From: Bosea vestrisii
GTDB taxonomy: Bacteria > Pseudomonadota > Alphaproteobacteria > Rhizobiales > Beijerinckiaceae
Assembly: GCF_030144325.1 (NCBI RefSeq)
Contig: NZ_CP126307.1
Span: 558,001 to 622,000, forward strand
Direction of reading: 5' to 3'
DNA length: 64,000 nucleotides
In this document: piece by piece, positions 15,759-23,708 of the stretch
How the letters are laid out: every line of letters begins with the position of its first letter
Position numbering within the stretch: position 1 is the stretch's first letter
The notes under the pieces: generated by a model
Database searches by the model: none
Told to the model about the DNA's origin: nothing
What the model saw: the letters and a program-made list of their open reading frames with translations, nothing else
Program-made: the position numbers and the translations under genes

Positions 15759-16211
15759 ATGATCAGGACAACGATGATCGCCGCCGCGCTTGCGAGCGGT
15801 TTCGCCCTCGCCACGCCGGCGGCCGCCGCGCCTCTTGCGCCCGCTGCGGCCGCAGTTGCCACCGCCGGCACGACCAATCTCGTCGAGCAGGTGCAGTACC
15901 GCCGCTATTACGGCCCGCGCTACGGCTATCGCGGCGGCTATTATGGCCGGGGTTATGGCTATCGCGGCGGGCGCGGTGCCGCCGTTGGCGCCGGCATCGC
16001 GGCCGGTGCGCTCGGCGCTCTCGCCGCTGGCGCTCTGCTCGCACCCGGCCCGGTCTATGCCGCCCCGCCGCCCGTCTATGGGGCGCCGGCGCCCGTCTAC
16101 GCCGCACCAGATGGCGACGCGATCGCCTATTGCTCGCGCCGCTTCCGCAGCTACGACCCCGAGACCGGCACCTATATCGGCTCGGGCGGCGTGGTCCGCG
16201 CCTGCCCGTAA
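15759..16211 (+). CDS. BA14K family protein
   Basis: A 150-residue protein with a signal peptide (about 1-23), a Tyr/Gly/Arg-rich low-complexity stretch (47-72), an Ala-rich hydrophobic glycine-zipper-like segment (75-95), a Pro/Ala/Tyr repeat, and the C-terminal BA14K motif CSRRFRSYDPETGTYIG with a final cysteine. BA14K proteins are immunoreactive lectin-like envelope proteins known from Brucella. AAGGAG precedes the ATG. A strong terminator follows. Confidence 0.92.
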   Translation: MIRTTMIAAALASGFALATPAAAAPLAPAAAAVATAGTTNLVEQVQYRRYYGPRYGYRGGYYGRGYGYRGGRGAAVGAGIAAGALGALAAGALLAPGPVYAAPPPVYGAPAPVYAAPDGDAIAYCSRRFRSYDPETGTYIGSGGVVRACP

Positions 16212-16239
16212 GGTCGGCGCCGCTTTCGGATCGTATCGA

Positions 16240-16268
16240 GGCCTCCCCGCACGGGGGAGGCCTTTTTT
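16240..16268 (+). terminator. Rho-independent terminator after the BA14K gene
   Basis: Stem GGCCTCCCC (16240-16248) and GGGGAGGCC (16254-16262), 5-base loop, followed by six T residues (16263-16268). It lies 29 bases after the BA14K stop. Confidence 0.93.
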
Positions 16269-16483
16269 CTGAGCGGCAGGATACAGGGCCCAGGCGCAGC
16301 GGGTGTCTGAGATGGGTGGTTTTCCGACGTTCGTGGAGCGCCACCCGGGCGTCGCGATTGCGCCAACTCACGGACTCTGCTTACGCGACATTGATGCCAG
16401 CAAGGTGTAACCTGCCGCGAGGGTCACCTGCTCCTGGCTCTCAACAACGCGCTCGCGTTCCGCGGGGAGTCACCGTTCCGTCC

Positions 16484-17557
16484 ATGTTAGATTTTCGAAA
16501 GATGGAAGACGCGCAAACACTCGCGCAAGCGATCGTCAACACCATCCCCGAGCCATTCCTCGTGCTCGATGACGAATTTCGCGTGTTGGCAGCCAGCGTT
16601 TCGTTCTACAAAATCTTCAAGGTCGATCCCGACCATACGCAGGGCCGCCTGCTTTATTCGCTGGGCGACGGTCAATGGGATATCCCCACCCTACGTGTCC
16701 TTTTGGAGACGATCATACCTGAGCAGGCCGCCATGGACGGCTTCGAAGTCGAGCACGATTTTCCCAATCTGGGCCACAGGGTGATGCTCCTGAACGCTCG
16801 CCAGGTGATTTACGAAGGCGAACTAAAATCGACGATCCTTCTCGCGTTTATGGATATCACGAGCCGCCGGGCGATCGAACGGGAGAAGGAAGAACTCCTT
16901 AGGAGGACCGAGGAACTCCTGCAGCAGAAGGAAATTCTGCTTAAAGAGATGCAACATCGCGTCGCCAACAGTCTTCAGATCATTGCGAGCATACTGCTAT
17001 TGAAAGCGCGGGCCGTATTGTCGGAAGAAACGCGCCAGCACCTGAAAGATGCCCACCAGCGGGTGATGTCGGTCGCCGAGGTGCAGCGACATCTACATTC
17101 ATCCGAAGGCGTCGATCAGATCGAGGTCAGTTCATATTTGAGGAATCTCTGCGATAGTCTCGCGATCTCTATGGTCGGAGAAGGCCAGCCCATCGCAATC
17201 AAGGTCATGGCCCACTCAGGCGTGATCGGCTCTGACAAAGCGGTAAGCATTGGCCTGATCGTCACCGAGCTTGTCATTAATGCAATCAAATATGCATTCC
17301 CTTCGGCCAAGGCAGGCGCAATGATCCTTGTGACCTACGAGATTGATGCAGGGGACTGGAAACTGACGGTCTCCGACAATGGCGTTGGGAAATGCGCCAG
17401 CGACGGCACCGGGCACAACAGCGGATTGGGGACGGCCATCGTGCAAGCGCTCGTGAAGCAGCTCGACGCTGCGATGGACACTGTCAGCGGCAGGGACGGG
17501 ATGAAAATCTCAATCACGCGGGCGACATTCACATCGAATATGCCAAGGGCAGCCTAA
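16484..17557 (+). CDS. PAS-containing HisKA_2 sensor histidine kinase
   Basis: A 357-residue soluble kinase. A PAS-like domain spans about 15-125 (TIPEPFLVLDDEFRVLAAS), followed by a short coiled coil (128-155), the HisKA_2 dimerisation box KEMQHRVANSLQ with phospho-acceptor His158, and an HATPase domain with N-box TELVINAIKY (Asn266), SDNGVG (297-302) and SGLGTAIV. It has no transmembrane segment, so it senses a cytoplasmic signal. No response regulator is adjacent. The start at 16484 removes a 265-codon upstream extension that only overlaps BA14K. The region looks visibly less GC-rich than its neighbours. Confidence 0.9.
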   Translation: MLDFRKMEDAQTLAQAIVNTIPEPFLVLDDEFRVLAASVSFYKIFKVDPDHTQGRLLYSLGDGQWDIPTLRVLLETIIPEQAAMDGFEVEHDFPNLGHRVMLLNARQVIYEGELKSTILLAFMDITSRRAIEREKEELLRRTEELLQQKEILLKEMQHRVANSLQIIASILLLKARAVLSEETRQHLKDAHQRVMSVAEVQRHLHSSEGVDQIEVSSYLRNLCDSLAISMVGEGQPIAIKVMAHSGVIGSDKAVSIGLIVTELVINAIKYAFPSAKAGAMILVTYEIDAGDWKLTVSDNGVGKCASDGTGHNSGLGTAIVQALVKQLDAAMDTVSGRDGMKISITRATFTSNMPRAA

Positions 17558-17741
17558 ACCGCCACCTACCGACTGCTTGAAGGATCGCGCGGGGGAACGG
17601 GATGGTGCGCGGCCATCGAGGGCGGTGGCCGCCAATGGCAGTTCGGGTCGATTGTCCCCTCTGCCTTGGCGTGGCTCCTGACTTGCCTTGGCGCTCCTCT
17701 GGGTACTTATGTGCCGCGCCCTGAGAATCCGGAGTCAGCCC

Positions 17742-18521
17742 GTGCGCATCGCCACTTGGAACGTCAACTCGATCCGCCAGCGCCTGACGCATGTGCTCGC
17801 CTTCCTGAAGGAAGCAGAGCCCGACGCGCTCTGCCTGCAGGAACTGAAATGCGTCGACGCCGACTTTCCGCGCGCCGAGATCGAGGACGCCGGCTGGCAG
17901 GTCGCGATCCATGGCCAGAAGGGCTTCAACGGCGTCGCCATCATCTCGCGCAGCAAGCTCGAGGGTGTCCGCCGCGGCCTGCCGGGTGATGATGGCGACG
18001 AGCAGGCGCGCTATCTCGAAGGCGTGCTGCCGCATGGCGACGGCGTGGTGCGGCTGGCCTCGATCTATCTGCCGAACGGCAATCCGCCGAACACCGAGAA
18101 ATACCCCTACAAGCTCGCCTGGATGGAGCGGCTCGCGGTGCACGCCAAGGGCCTGCTGGCCCATGAGGAGCCGCTGGTGCTCGCCGGCGACTACAACGTC
18201 ATCCCCGAGCCGCGCGACGCGCGCGATCCCGCCGCCTGGACCGGCGATGCGCTCTTCCTGCCGCCGACCCGTACTGCCTTCCGCAAGCTGCAGAGTCTCG
18301 GCTTCACCGAGGCGCTGCGCGCCAGCACCGACGCGCCCGGCCTCTACACCTTCTGGGACTATCAGGCCGGCGCCTGGCAGCGGAACAACGGCATCCGCAT
18401 CGACCATCTCCTGCTTTCGCCGCAGGCCGCCGACAAGCTCGGCGCCGTCTCGATCGCCAAGCATGTCCGCGGCTGGGAGAAGGCCTCGGACCATGTGCCG
18501 GTACTGATCGAGCTGAACTGA
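17742..18521 (+). CDS. xth: Exodeoxyribonuclease III
   Basis: A 259-residue AP endonuclease/3'-exonuclease of base excision repair. The EEP fold is clear: RIATWNVNSIRQRL at the N-terminus, LCLQELKC with the catalytic Glu, LAGDYNVIPEPRDARD, and WRNNGIRIDHLL-type C-terminal motif (here QRNNGIRIDHLLLS) with SDHVPV at the end. The start is GTG at 17742 with GGAG seven bases upstream; the longer frame from 17688 has no such site. The ABM gene follows after two bases. Confidence 0.96.
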   Translation: MRIATWNVNSIRQRLTHVLAFLKEAEPDALCLQELKCVDADFPRAEIEDAGWQVAIHGQKGFNGVAIISRSKLEGVRRGLPGDDGDEQARYLEGVLPHGDGVVRLASIYLPNGNPPNTEKYPYKLAWMERLAVHAKGLLAHEEPLVLAGDYNVIPEPRDARDPAAWTGDALFLPPTRTAFRKLQSLGFTEALRASTDAPGLYTFWDYQAGAWQRNNGIRIDHLLLSPQAADKLGAVSIAKHVRGWEKASDHVPVLIELN

Positions 18522-18523
18522 GC

Positions 18524-18814
18524 ATGCTGAAGGTCATCGCCCAGGATTTCATCAAGCTCGACAGCATCGAGCTGGTGAAGCCGCTCTACCGGGAGCTGGT
18601 CGAGAAGACGAAGGCTGAGCCGCTCTGCCTCGCCTATGATCTCTTCATCGACCAGAAGGATCCCGGGCATTTCGTCTTCGTCGAGCAATGGCCGGACCAG
18701 GCGGCACTGGACGCCCATTGCCGGAGCGAGCACTTCACCCGGCTGGTGCCGCTGATCAACCGGCACCAGCGGCAGGATTGCATCGTCACGCTGATGGATG
18801 CGTTCGCAGCCTAG
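18524..18814 (+). CDS. Putative quinol monooxygenase (ABM domain)
   Basis: A 96-residue dimeric alpha/beta barrel protein of the antibiotic-biosynthesis-monooxygenase family. It shows VIAQDFIKLDSIE, LVEKTKAEPLCLAYDLF and FVFVEQWPDQAALDAHCRSEHF, the last being the typical EXW...AxxxHxxS-like region. It starts two bases after xth and is probably co-transcribed. The substrate is unknown. Confidence 0.88.
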   Translation: MLKVIAQDFIKLDSIELVKPLYRELVEKTKAEPLCLAYDLFIDQKDPGHFVFVEQWPDQAALDAHCRSEHFTRLVPLINRHQRQDCIVTLMDAFAA

Positions 18815-18840
18815 GCAAAGGCTGGCTTCGGGCGACGCGG

Positions 18841-19209
18841 CTATTGCGGCGAGCCGCGCTTGATTCCGTCCTTGATGAACACCCGGAATGGCGTCGTGCC
18901 GCTGGCGCTGCCATCGGCCGAGCGCCACTGGCCCTTGCTGCAGAGCACGCCGCCCTGTGTCTGCGTCGCCTCGAACGCGATCAGGTTGTGATAGGTCGTC
19001 CCGTTCGGCTCGACGGCGCGGAACTTCGTCGTGCATGTGCCGTCGGCGACCACCGGATCATAATCGTGGATCATGATCCCGCCCCCGCCCGTGCTCGGAA
19101 ACGGGTTGGTCAGCGGGGGCCAGTCGCCAAAGTTCTCCTGGGCGGCGGCGCCGTGGATGGCGAGCGCGGTACACGCTGCGATGAAGCTGAAGAATGCGGC
19201 GTCGCGCAT
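18841..19209 (-). CDS. Secreted protein of unknown function
   Basis: A 122-residue protein with a signal peptide (about 1-23, FFSFIAACTALAIHGAAAQ) and a mature part containing GGGGIMIHDYDPVVADG, CTTKFRAVEPNGTTYHNL and VLCSKGQW; two cysteines may pair. GGAGG lies upstream of the ATG at 19209. It resembles short conserved periplasmic proteins of Hyphomicrobiales but I cannot name a family. It converges on the ABM gene. Confidence 0.7.
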   Translation of the reverse strand: MRDAAFFSFIAACTALAIHGAAAQENFGDWPPLTNPFPSTGGGGIMIHDYDPVVADGTCTTKFRAVEPNGTTYHNLIAFEATQTQGGVLCSKGQWRSADGSASGTTPFRVFIKDGIKRGSPQ

Positions 19210-19275
19210 GGCAAGGCCTCCGAGGTCCGATACCTCGGCTACGTGGCCTGACAGTGCTTGGATGCAGTCGCGCAC

Positions 19276-19374
19276 GCATCGGACCGAAAGTGGAATCCAC
19301 TTTTCGGAAGAATCCGATGCTAAAACTATGTGATAGATCATCGTGATCGCGCCCATTCGGGCGCGCGATGATCT
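19276..19374. repeat. Two adjacent palindromes, sibling of the 8381-8490 block
   Basis: First palindrome: GCATCGGA (19276-19283) with TCCGATGC (19313-19320) and CCGAAAGTGG with CCACTTTTCGG inside. Second: GATCATCG (19336-19343) and CGCGCCC (19348-19354) pair with GGGCGCG (19359-19365) and CGATGATC (19366-19373). The second one overlaps the stop codon of the exoR-like gene and may act as its terminator. Confidence 0.75.
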
Positions 19375-20320
19375 AGCGCCGTTCGGCGCGGCCGTGCTGG
19401 CGCTCGACCAGTGCCAGCGCGGCAGTCCGGTCATTCGCGTTCGCGCTGGCGAAGGCGGCGTCGTAGCGCTCGACGATCCAGGTCTCGCGGGTGGCATCGG
19501 CGCCCTCGCGGGCCAGCGCCAGCCACATCAGCCCCATGATCGGGTGCCGCGGCACTCCGTCGCCACCGCGCAGCAGCATGTCGCCGAAGACGGCGCGCGC
19601 CGGAGCATGGCCCTTCTCGGCCGCAAGCTTCATCCAGCGCGCCGCCTGGCGCGGATCGCGCGCCACGCTGGTGCCGTTGAGATAGAGCCGGGCGAGATTG
19701 TACTGGCCGTCCGGGTCGCCGAAATAGGAGGCGGCGTAGTGGAACATGTCGAAGGCGCGATCGGGATTGGGCTTCACATAGGTGCCCTTGATCCCATCGA
19801 GGAAATAGCCGCCGAGCGCGACGAAGGCGGCCGCGACGATGCGTCCATCCGAGGTGCCGGGCATCTCGTCGGCATTCTCGTCGGCGATCTTCGAGAAATA
19901 CTCGAAGGCCTTGAGATCGTTGACCGGAACGCCATCGCCGCTGGCAAAGACACGCCCGAGTTTGAACTGCGCGGCCAGGTGTCCCTGCGCTGCAGCGTAT
20001 TCGAGCGCGCGGACCGCACCGACCTGATCGCCGGCGGTCGAATCGCGCATCCAGGCCTTCAGCGCGTCCCGGGCGCTGCTGAACGGGGCAATCGGCAATG
20101 CGGTGTGGGCAGCGGGGCCGCTCGGAGCCGGCGCGATCGCGCCGCGACCTGGAACGAGCGGGACGGTAAGGCTCTCCACCTCCGGCTCCGGCAGGGCGAT
20201 GCCCGGAATCGGGCGCGGCGGCACCGGAATGCGCCCCGCGGACGCGTCCTGCGCCCAAGCTGCCTGCTGGCAGCCCAGAGCGAGCAACGCTCCTGCAATG
20301 ATGGCCTCAGATATCCGCAT
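19373..20320 (-). CDS. exoR: ExoR-like Sel1-repeat periplasmic regulator
   Basis: A 315-residue protein with a signal peptide (about 1-24), a Pro-rich linker and Sel1 repeats from about residue 110: EYAAAQGHLAAQFKLGRVFA, HYAASYFGDPDGQYNLARLY and KLAAEKGHAPARAVFGDMLL. Spacing and wording closely follow ExoR, the periplasmic inhibitor of the ExoS/ChvI two-component system that controls exopolysaccharide and motility in rhizobia; ExoS/ChvI are not in this window. As written, the frame is open right through ilvD upstream, but the natural start is the ATG at 20320, which overlaps the corrected ilvD stop by 14 bases. Confidence 0.82.
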   Translation of the reverse strand: MRISEAIIAGALLALGCQQAAWAQDASAGRIPVPPRPIPGIALPEPEVESLTVPLVPGRGAIAPAPSGPAAHTALPIAPFSSARDALKAWMRDSTAGDQVGAVRALEYAAAQGHLAAQFKLGRVFASGDGVPVNDLKAFEYFSKIADENADEMPGTSDGRIVAAAFVALGGYFLDGIKGTYVKPNPDRAFDMFHYAASYFGDPDGQYNLARLYLNGTSVARDPRQAARWMKLAAEKGHAPARAVFGDMLLRGGDGVPRHPIMGLMWLALAREGADATRETWIVERYDAAFASANANDRTAALALVERQHGRAERR

Positions 20321-22036
20321 AACACTGTATCTCGGCTGCGCCCCCGGATGGGTGACGGCGCCGCCCTTGGCGGAACCGACCGTCTGCGCGTATTTCCAGA
20401 GTGCGCCCGACGTGTAATCCGTCTTGCGCGGCGTCCAGGCCTTAAGACGCTCCTCAAGTTCGGCATCAGAAAGGCGGACTGCGAGCTTTCCTGTGATGGC
20501 GTCGAGCTCGATGATGTCGCCGTCGCGGATCAGGCCGATCGGCCCGCCGACCGCGGCCTCGGGGCCGACATGGCCGACGCAGAAGCCGCGCGTCGCGCCC
20601 GAGAAACGGCCGTCCGTGATCAGTGCGACCTTGTCGCCCATGCCCTGGCCATAGAGCGCCGCCGTGGTCGACAGCATCTCGCGCATGCCAGGGCCGCCCT
20701 TCGGCCCCTCATAGCGGATGACCAGCACGTCACCGACCTCGTATTCGCGTTTGCTGACGCAGGCGAAAGCGTCTTCCTCGCAATCGAAGCAGCGCGCCGG
20801 CCCGGTGAAGACGAGTTGCTCGGGCGTCATCCCGGCGATCTTCACGATCGCGCCCTCCGGCGCCAGATTGCCGACGAGGCCAACGACGCCGCCATTGTCG
20901 GAGAGCGGCTTGTTCGCCGGACGGATCACGTCCTGCTCATCGTTCCATTTCACCGAGGCGAGGTTCTCGGCGATGGTGCGGCCGGTGACCGTCATGCAGT
21001 CGCCGTGCAGGAAGCCGTGGTCGAGCAGGGTCTTCATCAGCAGCGGGATGCCGCCGACCTCGAACATGTCCTTGGCGACGTATTTCCCGCCCGGCTTCAG
21101 ATCGGCGATATAGGGCGTCTTCTTGAAGATCTCGGCGACGGCGAAGAGGTCGAAGTCGATGCCGCATTCATGCGCGATCGCCGGCAGGTGCAGCGCGCCA
21201 TTGGTCGAGCCGCCGGAAGCGGCGACGACCATCGCGGCGTTCTCCAGCGCCTTGCGGGTGACGATGTCGCGCGGCCGGATGTTCCGGGCGATCAGCTCCA
21301 TCACCATCTCGCCGGCGGTGTAGCAGAAGGCGTCGCGGACATCGTAGGGCGCCGGGGCGCCGCAGCTATAGGGCAAGGCCAGGCCGATCGCCTCGGCCAC
21401 CGTCGCCATGGTGTTGGCGGTGAACTGGGCGCCGCAGGAGCCCGCGGACGGGCAGGCTGCCTCCTCGAGTTCCTTGAGATCCTCGTCCGACATCGCGCCG
21501 ACCGAGTGCTTGCCGACAGCCTCGAACACGTCCTGGACCGTGACCGGCTTGCCCTTGAAGGTGCCGGGCAGGATCGAGCCGCCATAGATGAAGATCGACG
21601 GCACGTTGAGGCGCACCATCGCCATCATCATGCCGGGCAGCGACTTGTCGCAGCCGGCGAGGCCGACCAGTGCATCATAGCAGTGGCCGCGCATGGTCAG
21701 CTCGACCGAGTCGGCGATGACCTCGCGCGAAGCCAGCGACGACTTCATGCCCTGGTGGCCCATGGCGATGCCGTCGGTCACGGTGATCGTGCAGAACTCG
21801 CGCGGCGTGCCGGCGGCCGAGGCGACGCCCTTTTTCACGGCCTGGGCCTGGCGCATCAGCGAGATGTTGCAGGGCGCAGCTTCGTTCCAGCAGGAGGCGA
21901 CGCCGACGAAGGGCTGCGCGATCTGCTTCGCGGTCATGCCCATCGCGTAATAATAGGAACGATGCGGCGCACGGGCCGGCCCGACACTGACATGCCGGCT
22001 GGGCAACTTCGACTTATCGAAAACGCGCGCGTCCAT
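20307..22036 (-). CDS. ilvD: Dihydroxy-acid dehydratase (3' end frameshifted in this sequence)
   Basis: About 576 residues; the [2Fe-2S] enzyme of valine, leucine, isoleucine and pantothenate synthesis. Likely cluster ligands are C56 (AAPCN), C129 (GCDKSLPG, with Lys131) and C201 (CPSAGSCG). The start at 22036 is chosen because the extension to 22357 is not family-like. As sequenced, the gene runs without a stop into the exoR-like gene. Adding one C to the run of five at 20341-20345 restores the usual C-terminus ...THPGGAAEIQCYADI and a TGA at 20307-20309. So the fusion is probably a one-base indel, not a real bifunctional protein. Confidence 0.93.
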
Positions 22037-22694
22037 GCAAACTCTGTCCCGCCACCCCACCTGGCGGGCGCCAGATGTGCCACGCTGTTGCCCGCCGGTG
22101 CAATCATCTGCCCCTAGGCGGCATGCGAAGCATTTTTCTGCTGCGCACCCTGCCCGATGGGGCTTAATTCTTCCGTATCCCAGATAGTTACTGAAGTTTG
22201 CAGCTGGGGCCGCTTTGTGGCGGCTTCGCGGCAATCGTGGCGGCCTGCCGGGCCAGCGCTGCAATAGCTGCCGATGTTGTAGAAATGTCACGAATTTTAG
22301 GGATCGCGGCGGGACATGCGATATCTCAACTGCAACCCGACGCCCGCGGAACCCCACGGTTCACAATCCCGGTACGGCGCGGCGGGGATAAAGTCTTTGG
22401 AATGGAATGAACTGATCCTGGCGAAATCAGGGGTGCCGCCAGCAGCCCTGGGCAACAAGCGCATCATTCTCAAGCTATTGGAGTCTTGCGACTTTTGAAG
22501 CGTACTACGGGTGTCGCCCGGGTTGGGAGGCGAAGTTCACGCTCATCAGATTAGAATTTGTATAATCAAGGCATAGTTTAGAATTTATATAACCCATTGA
22601 AATGAAAGGTATATTTCTTGACCGCCTCTATTTCTCCTTCTACCGCTCCGCCCTACATGGCCGATTTCACAGGCCCCGCCTGAAGGAGCGAAAC
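22037..22694. other. 658-base intergenic region between ilvD and the iron transporter
   Basis: The region separates divergent genes. Next to ilvD it is GC-rich with no clear operator. A 60-codon frame at 22316-22498 has no ribosome binding site or recognisable similarity and is not called. The last 150 bases are unusually AT-rich and hold the repeated TTAGAATTT boxes described separately. No riboswitch or RNA gene could be recognised. Confidence 0.6.
22551..22592 (+). promoter_or_regulatory. Promoter with two Irr-like (TTTAGAA) boxes before the iron transporter
   Basis: TTAGAATTTGTATAA (22551-22565) and TTAGAATTTATATAA (22578-22592) are near-identical 15-base repeats 27 bases apart. TATAAT at 22561-22566 inside the first can serve as the -10 box. 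The TTTAGAA half-site resembles the ICE box bound by the iron regulator Irr in Hyphomicrobiales. That they lie before a ferric-iron transporter supports iron control; the assignment to Irr is inference. Confidence 0.5.
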
Positions 22695-23708
22695 ATGACC
22701 ATCAAGACCGCGCTTGCCGCGACAGCCTTGGCCTCCTGTCTGCTGGCGGCCCCAGCCCTTGCGCAGAGCGTCAACCTCTACACGACCCGCGAGCCCGCCC
22801 TCCTCAACCCGGTCATCGAAGCCTTCACCAAGGACACCGGCATCAAGGTCAACGCGGTCTTCCTCAAGGACGGCCTGCAGCAGCGCATCCAGGCCGAGGG
22901 CGCAAACAGCCCGGCCGACGTGATGCTCGTCGTCGATGTCGGCGAGATCCAGGCTGCTGCCGATGCCGGCATCACCCAGCCGGTGCAGTCTGCGCTCGTC
23001 GACAAGACCGTTCCCGCGGCTCTGCGTGGCGCCGGCAACAATTGGGTCACGCTGACCCAGCGCGCCCGTATCGTCGTCGTCTCGAAGGACCGGGTGAAGC
23101 AGGACGCGATCACCTATGACGAGCTCGCCGATCCCAAGTGGAAGGGCAAGTTCTGCATCCGCGCCGGCCAGCACCCCTATAACAATGCCTTCTTCGCCGC
23201 CTATCTCGCCCGCAACGGCGCCGAGAAGACCGAGACCTTCCTGAAGGCGATCAAGGCCAACACCGCCCGCAAGCCCGGCGGCGGCGACCGCGACGTCGCC
23301 CGCGACATCCTCTCGGGCCAGTGCGACATCGCCATCATCAACACCTACTATATCGGGCTGATGAGCAAGGCGACGAACGAGCAGAAGGGCTGGTACGAGG
23401 CGATCAAGCCGCTGAAGACCACCTTCGCGGGCGGCGGCACCCATGTGAACGTCTCGGCCGCCGCGATCGCCAAGAACGCGCCGAACAAGGACAGCGCCGT
23501 CAAGCTGATCGAGTACATGCTTGGTGAGAAGGCGCAGCACCTCTATGCCGACGGCAATTTCGAGTATCCGGTCAATGCCGACGTCAAGCAGGCCGAGGCG
23601 GTCAAGCTGCTCGGCGCCCTGACGCCCGACACGACCCCGCTCGGCGACATCGCCAAGAACCGCAAGGCCGCGTCCGAGCTCGTCGACAAGGTCGGCTTCG
23701 ACAATTGA
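22695..23708 (+). CDS. Ferric-iron ABC transporter substrate-binding protein (FutA/FbpA type)
   Basis: A 337-residue periplasmic binding protein with a signal peptide (about 1-24). SVNLYTTREPALLNPVIEAF starts the fold, and the paired tyrosines Y218-Y219 in NTYYIGLM, with Y29, match the iron-coordinating tyrosines of FutA/IdiA-type proteins. AAGGAG lies before the ATG at 22695; an earlier start at 22602 is not supported. The permease overlaps its stop codon by four bases. No ATPase gene follows; the likely partner is at 49898-50938. Confidence 0.93.
   Translation: MTIKTALAATALASCLLAAPALAQSVNLYTTREPALLNPVIEAFTKDTGIKVNAVFLKDGLQQRIQAEGANSPADVMLVVDVGEIQAAADAGITQPVQSALVDKTVPAALRGAGNNWVTLTQRARIVVVSKDRVKQDAITYDELADPKWKGKFCIRAGQHPYNNAFFAAYLARNGAEKTETFLKAIKANTARKPGGGDRDVARDILSGQCDIAIINTYYIGLMSKATNEQKGWYEAIKPLKTTFAGGGTHVNVSAAAIAKNAPNKDSAVKLIEYMLGEKAQHLYADGNFEYPVNADVKQAEAVKLLGALTPDTTPLGDIAKNRKAASELVDKVGFDN

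Noticed and set aside
15689..16483. N-terminal extension of the sensor kinase over the BA14K gene
   Set aside because: It is Arg-rich out-of-frame translation of BA14K and crosses a strong terminator.
19343..22117. 924-codon open frame on the plus strand opposite ilvD/exoR
   Set aside because: It is the antisense shadow of two well-supported genes; its composition (many Arg, Asp, His, Gly) is what GC-rich antisense frames give, and no domain is seen.
20320..22357. IlvD-ExoR as a real bifunctional fusion protein
   Set aside because: The join would bury a signal peptide in the middle, and a one-base change restores the conserved IlvD end and an independent exoR start.
22316..22498. 60-codon frame upstream of the iron transporter
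   Set aside because: No ribosome binding site, no recognisable family and no hydrophobic or repeated pattern; likely chance.
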